Assembly: GCF_026127265.1 (NCBI RefSeq)
Contig: NZ_WWFG01000010.1
Span: forward strand, 1-64,000
Origin: Nostoc sp. KVJ3
Lineage (GTDB): Bacteria > Cyanobacteriota > Cyanobacteriia > Cyanobacteriales > Nostocaceae
Direction: 5' to 3'
DNA: 64,000 nt
Part shown: positions 47,862 to 57,390 of the stretch, in pieces
Layout: every line of letters begins with the position of its first letter
How positions within the stretch are numbered: the first letter of the stretch is position 1
Notes under the pieces: generated by a model
Seen by the model: the letters and a program-made list of their open reading frames with translations, nothing else
Database searches by the model: none
Told to the model about the DNA's origin: nothing
Program-made: the position numbers and the translations under genes

Positions 47862-48994
47862 TTACTGAGGAGGATTATATTGCCACTGGTCAATAGTAAA
47901 TTTCCAAGCATCATAGACTTTGGTAATCGTTTCATTATCAAACAAATGTTTATTAGTTTGGTAATCAGAATGAGCAATAAGATATTGATGGAAGTATTCT
48001 TTTGACTGTTCAAAATCTGGTAATTGAAATTGCTCGTATATTTTTTGAATATATATCAACTCATTCCCTAAAAAATCTTCATATTTAATCTCTACAAAAT
48101 TTTCTTCAGGAATTAAAGCTTTATGGCTCAGAAAAAAAATCATTTGCTTTTGATAAGATTCAAGAATATTTGCATCTACTTCTAGCTCACTGATATACTG
48201 TAATCTCAAATTTGAACCAAATTTTTTAGACGCATTTTTCCTTGATAGATATACAGTATAAGGATTTCTATAAATATGAATGAATTTAGCATTTGGAAAC
48301 ATTTCTAATAAAATTTTTATTTTTGCCGTATTAGCAGGATTTTTTAAAACTAGCCTTTTACTATTGGAAATAAAACTAGCTTTTTTCAAAAATTTATATA
48401 AGCATTTTTCCACTTATTAATAAATTCTTCATATTTATTTGATTCAAGCTCAGAGATATTATGAAACTTTTTTTGAAATGTCTTAGGGAAATAACTTGCA
48501 TGATATGTAGAGTATGGGCAAATATTAGCAACTGCCCATTCTTCTTCTTCAGGTGATGTCAGTGAATTATCTACATTATCCATTGGTCTCTTACTCGGAA
48601 CAATTTTTTTGATAATTTTTTTAAATGGCTGAGATATAAAAAATGATTCTGGTGCATATGCTAAAAGATTAGAAACATATCCCAAATTTGGATCTTGAGC
48701 AACTAAATTATGCAGGTAAGTAGTGCCACTCCTCCAATGTCCAATGATAAAAATTGGTGAAGGATGAATTTGAGTTTGCTCAATTTTTCTCCCGTATTTA
48801 ATTTTCTCTATGATCCTAAAAGGAATCCCTGTAAAACTAATAAAAATGATAAATAAAGCTCTCACTATATATTTTTTATCAATGCCACCATACATGGTCA
48901 ATACTCTAAATAAATTTAGAAATGAACTATAAGAAAGAGGGTGTCTGAGTGCTGTAATAAATTCTTTTTTGATGCTATCTTGTAAGTTCATCAT
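47862..48994 (-). pseudogene. PAPS-dependent sulfotransferase with one frameshift
   Basis: From 48994 (ATG behind AAGGAGG) the first half carries the PAPS 5'-phosphosulfate loop PIFIIGHWRSGTTYLHNLV. Near 48405 the frame ends in NKWKNAYINF. Adding one A to the AAAAA run gives NKWKKCLYKFLKKASF and joins the second half. That half contains SKRLVLKNPANTAKI and FIHIYRNPYTVYLSRK, the 3'-phosphate region. The combined length is about 377 aa, normal for this family. The acceptor is probably the cluster's product. If the missing base is an error, the gene is complete; if not, the sulfation step is lost. Confidence 0.8.
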
Positions 48995-49029
48995 ATTTTT
49001 CCTCCTTGTTTAGGGTAAGGTTTATTAAT

Positions 49030-50685
49030 TTAGGCAATTGGTAAATACTGGTTGTAATAATCTGAGATTTCTAATCCTTGAATCTTTAAAGTTTGGATTC
49101 GGTGTAAATAAGTTGCCCCTATCATTATGTGATGAGCCGTATCAACAACTCGACGATTAGTTAGTTCAGCCAAATAAGAACCACGTACCCAGTCATTGAA
49201 ACTACCCATCCCTGGGCCGCACCAAATTTGATAATCGACTTCTCGACCTTTTTCTCCTGAACTAGACCACCGAGACGACAAACCTAAATACCAACGAAAA
49301 ATTAAAGCCATTTTTAGTTTTGAATTAGTTGCTGCTTGAGCTAGCTTTTTTGGATTTCGTTGCAATAAAAATGCAGTGGTTTTTTCCCATACTTCATCTA
49401 TACTCTGACGAAAAATTTGTTTTTCTAATTTCTCTCTTTCCGAAAGCGGGATATCGTCAAGGGAGTTATAGTTTCTGTACAACTCATATAATTTCTGCCC
49501 TCGTAGCCCAAACATAGTCCCTCGTTTGAGAACTTGCAGTTTAACTCCCATTTCAAACATATCTGCGGCTGGTGCCATCATTACATCAGCCATTTCAGCT
49601 TGTGCTAACAATTGTTTGGTATATTGAGAGGTTCCAGCTTCAACACATGACTGATTGATTGAACCAGTCACAATATAAGCAGCACCCATCATAAATGCAG
49701 CTAAAGCTGATTGTGGAGTGGCGATTCCTCCTGCTGCTCCAACTCTGATTGGTTGTTCATATGCGTATTTCTGTTGTATTTCATCACGCAATGCCATGAT
49801 GGAAGGCAAAAGACAAACCAAGGGACGATTATCTGTATGCCCACCAGAATCTGCTTCTGTTGTAATGTCATCAGCAATAGGAACTTTAGCAGCGAGGTTT
49901 GCCTGCAATTCGGTTATTAATCTTTGTGCAATCAGTTCTTTGAGAATTTTAGTTGGTGCTGGTTGCATGAATTTGCTAGCAACTTCGCGACGAGAAATTT
50001 TGGCAATTACTTTGTTTTTGATTTCAATTTGATTTGCGGCATTTAAACTGAGTCCGGCAGCGCGATAATAAACGATATTAGGAGTCAAATCCAAAAATGC
50101 TGAAGCTTCTACAATTCTTACACCATATTTTAGGTACAAGTCCACAACCGCACGCTCGATTTCCGGTTCAGCAGGACTATGGATTAAATTAAATGCATAA
50201 GGATAATTAGGTAAAGCTTGTTGAATATTGTTAATTGCAGCTTCAACACGATTTGGACTTAAACCACCTGCACCAAAGGAACTTAATATCTTTTCTTTAC
50301 CCAGTGCAATGACCATTTCTTCAGAAGCGATGCCACCAGCCATCGCACCTGTAGCATAAGCAAATTTTACGCCATAACAGGACAAAAAGCTTCGATTTCC
50401 TAATTGTTTTGTTGAGATTGGGGGGACAAATACTAGTAGTTTAGTTTGTTGTGATTTTGGTGTATTAATTGTAGATAAATAACCTTCATTAGTAATACCA
50501 ATCCTGTCACCTACTTGAACAACATAGCAGGGTTTATGTAGACTAAGCAATCTACTTTTTATTTCTGCTTGGTCATAGTATATGCTATTTAAGTTTCCTT
50601 CCCATAATAGTTGATGATTGTAATTCGATATATCGAATCTTAATATCTGATCGTGCCTATTTATTGTTTTATCCCCTACTATCAC
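49030..50685 (-). CDS. PfaD-type enoyl reductase
   Basis: This 551-aa protein (GTG start with GGAG) is of the FMN-dependent TIM-barrel family used as trans-acting enoyl reductase by PUFA and Hgl synthases. The barrel shows SSFGAGGLSP, FAYATGAMAGGIASEE, VRVGAAGGIATPQSALAAF (phosphate-binding end) and IVTGSINQSCVEAGTS. Its presence means at least some double bonds made by the dehydratase are reduced. It follows the KS-CLF-AT gene by 88 bp. Length agrees with known PfaD proteins. Confidence 0.88.
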   Translation of the reverse strand: MIVGDKTINRHDQILRFDISNYNHQLLWEGNLNSIYYDQAEIKSRLLSLHKPCYVVQVGDRIGITNEGYLSTINTPKSQQTKLLVFVPPISTKQLGNRSFLSCYGVKFAYATGAMAGGIASEEMVIALGKEKILSSFGAGGLSPNRVEAAINNIQQALPNYPYAFNLIHSPAEPEIERAVVDLYLKYGVRIVEASAFLDLTPNIVYYRAAGLSLNAANQIEIKNKVIAKISRREVASKFMQPAPTKILKELIAQRLITELQANLAAKVPIADDITTEADSGGHTDNRPLVCLLPSIMALRDEIQQKYAYEQPIRVGAAGGIATPQSALAAFMMGAAYIVTGSINQSCVEAGTSQYTKQLLAQAEMADVMMAPAADMFEMGVKLQVLKRGTMFGLRGQKLYELYRNYNSLDDIPLSEREKLEKQIFRQSIDEVWEKTTAFLLQRNPKKLAQAATNSKLKMALIFRWYLGLSSRWSSSGEKGREVDYQIWCGPGMGSFNDWVRGSYLAELTNRRVVDTAHHIMIGATYLHRIQTLKIQGLEISDYYNQYLPIA

Positions 50686-50773
50686 AATTTTTACTCCATT
50701 TTGAAGTTTATTGGTTCAGAATTACAGAATGCCAGTATTCAAATATTGCTCTCACTAAAAATGTGAAGTTAGA

Positions 50774-53700
50774 TTACTCATTATTCTGATTCAATAGATT
50801 ATGAACACAAGAGATTTGCAGCTCAATAATTTTATTTATTTGTTTGCTCGAATCATACCGTGCTTGCAAGAAAGCAGCATGAGCTTGAAAAACTTGTAAA
50901 TTACTTACATCTACATGTTTGTAAGGAGATTGCGTAAAGCTTTGAGAATTGCCATCATCAATACTATCTAATAAAGCATCTTCACTAAGCGCTTTATTCA
51001 TATTCTTTTTTCCTGATATTATAGTCATTGAAGCATTAATAAAACCTTGAACTTCCTTCAAATTGTAAACATATTTTTCGTGTTCCAATTCTGAATATAA
51101 GTTTTCTTGCCTACAAACTATATCTTGAAAAATTTTGCGATTCTCTTCATCTAAGATTACATCAAATATTCTGTGCTTACCTAAAGTAAGAGTTTTAGAC
51201 ATTGACATTTTCCGAGTCAAGGTTTCTCCTGATTGTTTATAGAGTGGAGATAGATTTAAAGCAACCTGATGACTGACAAGTTTTGCAAGCGCTTTAATAA
51301 TTGAAGTCTGATCGTCAATACCTTTTTGGTTTAAAGATACGGTAATGTGTTCTTTATTTTCGAGAATTTTATTAATTAATCGAGAACTTACATTGCTAGA
51401 ACCTACTTCGATAAAAATTCTTGCCCCATCCTCATAAACTCGATTAACTAATCGAGGAAAATCAACCTGATGACAAAGCATTTTTGCGATACTGTGAGCA
51501 AGTTGATTCCTTTCAAGGTTCAGTGGTGTATAGTCAGCAGCAGAGTAAAAAACAATATTGGAAGTCTTTTTAGTAGCTAAAGTATTCAACTCTACTAATT
51601 GTTTATATTCTGAGTGCATTGGGAGGCAATGTATAACTAAATCAAAGGGAAGATATTGAGCATTACAATTTAATTGTTTAATAACTCGTTGGCAAGCTTG
51701 TTTCTCGCCAGCAATGCCCACTTCGTTTGGAGAACTAATTATAGTAATATATACACGGGTTTCAGATTTAATAGATTGCTCAACTGCGGATGGGTTTGTT
51801 AACAGAATATAGCTACTCCAAAAATCATTGTCTTTTAAATTTATATTTTTTGATAATTCCCAATACTCATGCAAAGCTTGCTTTTGACCAGATAATCTCT
51901 TTTTAAATAGATAGGATAATTGTTTAACGTAGCTTTCTTGATGCAAATCACTGTCACTCCAAACTCCTTGGGAAATTATCATATTCATTTCACCCAGACT
52001 GATTCCAAAAGCAAATTTTGGCTGGATTTGGAAAATATGCTGCAAAATAGTAGTATTAACGCCAGCGATTTGAATTTCTATTTGAGAAGTAACTTCTCCG
52101 TTCGCTAAATATTGATTTTCGAGTGCTTCTAAGTGACTCTTAGACAGTTTATTTAAACTTCTTGGGTAAAGTAACTTTCCATTTGCAGCAACACGGCTGT
52201 TAAGGTTGTTGGTATTTAAGTAATCGAACACTCCAGGTAATAAACGGAAAATATCTTTACCGACACCTAAAAAAGAAGTACCAGAACTGGGATATACATA
52301 AGAAACTTCTCCTCGCTTACCTAATGGATTAGCAGTAAAATAACTACCAAGTGGTGTTTGCCAATCTTTACTAGTTGCAAAGGCATTATTTATACCTTTG
52401 TGAGCAAATTTCATTTCTTTTGTTAACTCATCTTTGTTATGCCCTAAAATCACTAGAGTGTAGTTTACATTTTGATGCTGTTTGAAGATATTGAAAGTTT
52501 GAGTTGCAGTTACTTCAAGCGAGGAAGAATTATCGATAGTTTGTTGTAAATTTGCCAATTCTTGGAGTAATTCGCTGTGGGTATTGCTTGCGATTGGGAA
52601 AAGATAAAAAGGAGTTTTCTGGAAGTTATGGCTACTGTGTGATTTTTGGTTGGGTTCTTCAGACATAATAATGTGGGCGTAACTCCCATCAATGCCAATA
52701 CTATTTACCGCAGCGACTCTGTTTGCTTCTTCTTTTTCGATAAACCAAGGTGTTGATTCAGTTGCAACATAAAAGCGACTATCCTTCCACATTTGCGGTG
52801 CTTTTACTTTTGACCAATTAGGTGTAGGAGGTATATACTTATGATGTAAACAAAGTGCTGTTTTAATTAGGCTAGCAATACCTGATGCAATGAATGTATG
52901 ACCGATATTGGCTTTGACGCTACCGATCGCACAGTCTAAACCGTTTTCGCTATGTCCGTAAGCTTGAAGCAATCCTGCAATTTCCGCTTCATCTTGCTGT
53001 TGTGTGCCGCTACCAAATACTTCAAGATAATCAATATCACTAGCTTGAATACCTGCAACCCGGAAAGCATTTTGACAAGCTTTTGTCACACATTCAGCAT
53101 CAAAACTAGGTAAACCAGTTTGTAATTTATCTAAGTCATATTTATGGTGTGCAAAACCAATTGCATCAATCACTGCGTAAATGCTGTCACCATTTTTTTG
53201 AGCGATATCGTGACGCTTGAGAACAACTGCGCCAGCACCTTCTCCAATACTCCAACCATTGCTGAACTCGTCGTAACTTAAAGTATGTGTACCTCTATTG
53301 ATTTTTGCAAATTGATTTTGTAACCAGACATTTTCTAACCCACCAGCTAAATCAACAGCACCAACAACTACAGCATCAACCTCTCCAGCAGACAGTAACA
53401 TTTGTGCTACTTCTAAGGCTTTAAATACCGAATTTTCACCTGCACTGAGAGTAAATGAAGCACCACTGAAATTCCATAACGAAGAAATCCGTGTTGCCAT
53501 GAGATTTGAGGTGTAGCTCAAAGAAGCAATGCTTTCAACTGGTTTTGTTAGACTATCTTTGAGAATCGTTTCTAGTTGGGTAATTTTTTTAGCAGACAAA
53601 GTAATTTCCCCATTACGTAGACCTTCTTTTATCTGCCAAGATAAGTGCCATCTTTGATACCCTCCATGCACTGTCAATTCAGTATCCGCAGCAATAATTA

Positions 53701-55441
53701 TTGCCACATTACTTCCTTCCTGAATATGTGCATCCGCGATCGCTCGGTTTGCTACCTTAAGCATAAGCATATGCTGCGGATTTAACTGTTCAACTTCATT
53801 CGGAGGAATTTTGCAAGCGATGGTATCGATTTCAAATTCTTTTATATATGCTCCTACTGCTATTTCAACATCAATACCGCGTTCTGTGAGTATTTCCGTT
53901 CGATCTTCCATTCCATGCCATCTTTTTGCTGGAAGAGAAATAAAATGCTGCGTTCCATTGTAAATAGTGCGTTCAAATGCATCTTGTCCATCACAACTAC
54001 CAAAGATGGCATCCATACCAACTATTGCTAGCTTGGCTGGTTGAATTGGTTTTGGTGTTTTACCCAGAGCATCAATGACTTCTGATTTCTCTGCCTGTTC
54101 TAAAATTAGGTGAGAATTACTACCTCCAAAACCAAAAGCACTGATAGCAGCACGTTTTATTGATGATTTGCTTTGCCAAGCGGTTGGAGTTGTCACAATA
54201 CTTTGAGATGACACTAGACCTTGTTCGGCACCTACAGGTTCAGTGATATGAATTGAAGGTGGAATTACTCCATTAGACATACTCTCAATTACTTTAGTCA
54301 AACTCACCATCCCCGCAGCAGTTAATAAGTGACCAACATTACCTTTTGCTGCACCTAGCGGTGGAATCGCTTGATGTTTACCAAAAAAGCTTTCTATCGA
54401 ATTGAGTTCAGTAATATCTCCAACTAAAGTACCTGTTGCGTGACACTCCAAATAATCAATATCTTTTGGACTAATTTGTGCTTCTTTGTAAGCACGCTCA
54501 AATGCTAAAATTTGTCCTTTGGAGTTTGGAACTAATAAATGTTTTCCTCGACCATCATTCGATAATCCATTCCCGCAAATAGTCGCAAGTATTTTATCTC
54601 CATCACGAATTGCATCGCTATATCTTTTTAAGACTACTATCCCCACTCCATCAGACGTAATTATTCCTCGTGACGATTTATCGAAGGGACGGCTAATACC
54701 ATTATCTGGATATGCTTGAATAATCGAAAAACCCATTCGTAAACTTAAAGGATCTGTGCAGCTAATAGCTCCTGCTAGCATTAAATCAGCTTTGTGCGTC
54801 CACAAATAATGTGATGCCAGTTTAATTGCATAAAATGATGAAGAACATGCAGCGTCTAAACAGAAATTAATATTAGACAAAGAAAATGCTTGAGCAACTA
54901 AAGCCGCAGGAAAGCTTGAAATCATCCCATTATAAAGAGAAGCTTTTTCTTTGATTCCCGCAGAGGGTAAATTAAAAGTTTCTTGCTGTAAAAGCTCGGC
55001 AGTTGCAGCTTCTATCACTTGCTGATACAATGGTGCAAACAATTTCTGCGAATATTTAGTTGGTGTTGAGAGATTACCTAAAACTACACCACATTTTGAA
55101 AGAACAGATTGATTTTTTATATAACCACTTTGTTCAAGTGCTTGTTTAGTAGCATATAAAGACCATTTGTAAGTATCATCAAGACTTTTGATTAATTCTC
55201 CTGGTAAATTATATTCAGAAGCATTAAATTTAAAGTCACGAATGAATCCTCCTTGACGAGAATAAAATTTATCTACCTTACCTTTAATTTGATCGTAAAA
55301 TACTTCTGGATCGACGCCTAATTCTGAGAATATAAGTTCAGATGTAGAATCTTTACCAGCAATTAAATTCTGCCAAAACTCCTGACTGCTTTTAGCACCA
55401 GGAAAAAGACAAGATAATCCAACAATTGCAATTTTATCCAC
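50774..55441 (-). CDS. KS-CLF-AT polyketide/lipid synthase subunit
   Basis: This 1555-aa protein starts at GTG 55441 with AAAGGAG upstream. Domain 1 (about 1-440) is a ketosynthase with the nucleophile in CLDAACSSSFYA (near 199) and His in CHATGTLVGD and GNVGHLLTAAG. Domain 2 (about 455-930) keeps the fold but the Cys site reads TLSAGENSVFKA, so it is a chain-length factor. Domain 3 (about 1040-1400) is an acyltransferase-like domain with GISLGEM in place of GHSxGE. The C-terminal 150 residues are helical. The arrangement matches the HglC/PfaC-PfaB-type subunit. The KS/CLF pair likely sets chain length. Confidence 0.85.
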   Translation of the reverse strand: MDKIAIVGLSCLFPGAKSSQEFWQNLIAGKDSTSELIFSELGVDPEVFYDQIKGKVDKFYSRQGGFIRDFKFNASEYNLPGELIKSLDDTYKWSLYATKQALEQSGYIKNQSVLSKCGVVLGNLSTPTKYSQKLFAPLYQQVIEAATAELLQQETFNLPSAGIKEKASLYNGMISSFPAALVAQAFSLSNINFCLDAACSSSFYAIKLASHYLWTHKADLMLAGAISCTDPLSLRMGFSIIQAYPDNGISRPFDKSSRGIITSDGVGIVVLKRYSDAIRDGDKILATICGNGLSNDGRGKHLLVPNSKGQILAFERAYKEAQISPKDIDYLECHATGTLVGDITELNSIESFFGKHQAIPPLGAAKGNVGHLLTAAGMVSLTKVIESMSNGVIPPSIHITEPVGAEQGLVSSQSIVTTPTAWQSKSSIKRAAISAFGFGGSNSHLILEQAEKSEVIDALGKTPKPIQPAKLAIVGMDAIFGSCDGQDAFERTIYNGTQHFISLPAKRWHGMEDRTEILTERGIDVEIAVGAYIKEFEIDTIACKIPPNEVEQLNPQHMLMLKVANRAIADAHIQEGSNVAIIIAADTELTVHGGYQRWHLSWQIKEGLRNGEITLSAKKITQLETILKDSLTKPVESIASLSYTSNLMATRISSLWNFSGASFTLSAGENSVFKALEVAQMLLSAGEVDAVVVGAVDLAGGLENVWLQNQFAKINRGTHTLSYDEFSNGWSIGEGAGAVVLKRHDIAQKNGDSIYAVIDAIGFAHHKYDLDKLQTGLPSFDAECVTKACQNAFRVAGIQASDIDYLEVFGSGTQQQDEAEIAGLLQAYGHSENGLDCAIGSVKANIGHTFIASGIASLIKTALCLHHKYIPPTPNWSKVKAPQMWKDSRFYVATESTPWFIEKEEANRVAAVNSIGIDGSYAHIIMSEEPNQKSHSSHNFQKTPFYLFPIASNTHSELLQELANLQQTIDNSSSLEVTATQTFNIFKQHQNVNYTLVILGHNKDELTKEMKFAHKGINNAFATSKDWQTPLGSYFTANPLGKRGEVSYVYPSSGTSFLGVGKDIFRLLPGVFDYLNTNNLNSRVAANGKLLYPRSLNKLSKSHLEALENQYLANGEVTSQIEIQIAGVNTTILQHIFQIQPKFAFGISLGEMNMIISQGVWSDSDLHQESYVKQLSYLFKKRLSGQKQALHEYWELSKNINLKDNDFWSSYILLTNPSAVEQSIKSETRVYITIISSPNEVGIAGEKQACQRVIKQLNCNAQYLPFDLVIHCLPMHSEYKQLVELNTLATKKTSNIVFYSAADYTPLNLERNQLAHSIAKMLCHQVDFPRLVNRVYEDGARIFIEVGSSNVSSRLINKILENKEHITVSLNQKGIDDQTSIIKALAKLVSHQVALNLSPLYKQSGETLTRKMSMSKTLTLGKHRIFDVILDEENRKIFQDIVCRQENLYSELEHEKYVYNLKEVQGFINASMTIISGKKNMNKALSEDALLDSIDDGNSQSFTQSPYKHVDVSNLQVFQAHAAFLQARYDSSKQINKIIELQISCVHNLLNQNNE

Positions 55442-55498
55442 AAGTATCTCCTTTTGTTTGTACAAATTATTGCTGAGAAATTAGTACGAAGCAGATAT

Positions 55499-57235
55499 TC
55501 AAGATGCTTCTGATTGTGACTTATTCGCGTAAGTCATAAACCAACGTATAAATGTAACTCCAAATAAACGTGCACTCACCTTTCCTTGGGAATTGAATAT
55601 GACGAAATCAGCCACTAAATTAAAATCTGTTTTAGACTTAATTTCACCAGATATATAAAACTCTTCATTGTATGGTATAGTTGCAAATTGTTCGTACTTT
55701 TCCAATGAGGCAGGTAGAACAGATTCTTGATAAAAATGCTGCAACCAGATTCCTAAAGGATGAGTACTGATATCAAGAGCATAGGGATTAAACCACTGTA
55801 CAGGAAACTGCCCTTGTTGTTTAGCTTCTATTTTTTGCCAAAAACACTTAGCAGTAAATTTTTCTCGACTAAAAGTTATAAAATTCTTTATTCCTTGAAA
55901 AGAGGGACCATGAAAAAGCATCCCTACCCAGCTTTGATAAAAATTATTATCTTCCCAATAGGGAATTGTATTTTCTTGCGTTTCCGGAAAACCATTAAAG
56001 GGTGCAGGAGGTATTTCACGCAATAATTTAAAATCTCCACTAAAATGATATCGTATTTTGTGAGACTTTCCGCTAGAGATTTTTGCAAATACTTCAATTT
56101 CTTGAGAGTTATTATTTTTTACTCTTTCTTGAATTTCTAAAATGTATTCCTCGACAAAATTTTCGTCAAAAATAATTCCTTTCAGGACTTTGAAATTTGT
56201 ACAATTAAATAATCGATACCCTGGATAAAGATTTTCACAAGTATTTATAATCCACGACACTGCACAAGTTGTAGGTAATACAGGCTTGCCAGCGATAACG
56301 TGATCTTGTAAAAATGGGTTTTCTTCTAAAATTAGCTGACGATGAATATGATACGTTTTTAATTCCGAATTTAGTTTTGTTGCAGGTGGAGTTATTGGAC
56401 TAGCAATTAAGACTTGTGGTGTTACTTGATTACCAGAATTAAGTTCTTTCACTAACATTTGCGTTCCAATTTCTATCGGAATAATACCAATATTTCTTTC
56501 AGTGAAAGCTTTTTTCAGTTCTGGTGTCACCATGCCATTTTCCCAAGGTCCCCAGTTGATGGCAACTACATGACAATTTGGATATTTTTGCTGAATTAAA
56601 TGAGCCGATTTATTCAGGATTTCGTTAGCCATAGCATAATCTGTTTGACCAACATTACCGTAAAATCCCGATGTAGATGAAAATAAAATAAGATGCTGAA
56701 GTTGAGATATATTTACGCAAGAAAGAAGATTTTCTAAACCTTGAACTTTTGCTGCATAGACAATTTCAAAATCTTGTTCTGTTTTCTTTTCAATTAATTT
56801 ATCTGCTAAATTTCCTGCACCATGTATAATTCCTGTAATTGCACTAAAATGTGTAACTTTTGCATATAAACTCACATAATCTGTGATATCAATATTAAAA
56901 TACTCTGCACTACCTCCTGCTTGTTGAACGCGAGAAAGCGTATTTTTGATTTCTCGACTAGCAGAAATTTGATTAAATATCTTTTGTACGCTAATTGGAG
57001 TTGGCTTTTGTGCTTGAGAAAGCTGGTACTCCATGATGGATTTTTTTAATCCAGATTCATCAAAATAGTTTTGAACATAATCTGGTTCAAATTCGATAAT
57101 GGGTGAACGACCAAGTAATATAAACTTGCATTGATATTGTTGTGCTAATCTAATTACACATTCACTTGTCACACCTCTTGCTCCTCCACTAACAAGAAAT
57201 ACTGAGGACGAATTAATTCTATTTGCTAATTTCAT
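55499..57235 (-). CDS. Ketoreductase-dehydratase (KR-DH) synthase subunit
   Basis: The protein is about 578 aa from ATG 57235. The N-terminal SDR ketoreductase has VFLVSGGARGVTSECVIRLA (nucleotide binding) and the catalytic SSTSGFYGNVGQTDYAMANE (Ser, Tyr and Asn). The C-terminal half (about 300-560) is a hotdog dehydratase with LQDHVIAGKPVLPTT, the H-x3-G-x4-P motif, and LFHGPSFQG of the second part. It thus reduces beta-ketones and dehydrates the alcohols. It sits between the two KS genes and likely works in trans. Upstream in-frame ATGs up to 57322 exist, with no better ribosome site. Confidence 0.85.
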   Translation of the reverse strand: MKLANRINSSSVFLVSGGARGVTSECVIRLAQQYQCKFILLGRSPIIEFEPDYVQNYFDESGLKKSIMEYQLSQAQKPTPISVQKIFNQISASREIKNTLSRVQQAGGSAEYFNIDITDYVSLYAKVTHFSAITGIIHGAGNLADKLIEKKTEQDFEIVYAAKVQGLENLLSCVNISQLQHLILFSSTSGFYGNVGQTDYAMANEILNKSAHLIQQKYPNCHVVAINWGPWENGMVTPELKKAFTERNIGIIPIEIGTQMLVKELNSGNQVTPQVLIASPITPPATKLNSELKTYHIHRQLILEENPFLQDHVIAGKPVLPTTCAVSWIINTCENLYPGYRLFNCTNFKVLKGIIFDENFVEEYILEIQERVKNNNSQEIEVFAKISSGKSHKIRYHFSGDFKLLREIPPAPFNGFPETQENTIPYWEDNNFYQSWVGMLFHGPSFQGIKNFITFSREKFTAKCFWQKIEAKQQGQFPVQWFNPYALDISTHPLGIWLQHFYQESVLPASLEKYEQFATIPYNEEFYISGEIKSKTDFNLVADFVIFNSQGKVSARLFGVTFIRWFMTYANKSQSEAS

Positions 57236-57390
57236 AGATGCTCTCGTTAGATGAAAGTTTTCTGTAGTAAAGCATAGGTTTTTTGAGCGGCAGATTAAAT
57301 GTAAAGAGAAGTTAAGCTCCACTTAAGTTCGACACTAAATGAACGAAAGTAATAAGAGCTTGTTGCCGTTTTTGCGTAAGTCCTGAATAA

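Noticed and set aside
44218..48994. A saxitoxin biosynthetic cluster
   Set aside because: The tailoring families match, but SxtA, SxtG and the other core genes are absent. The core here is a lipid-type synthase.
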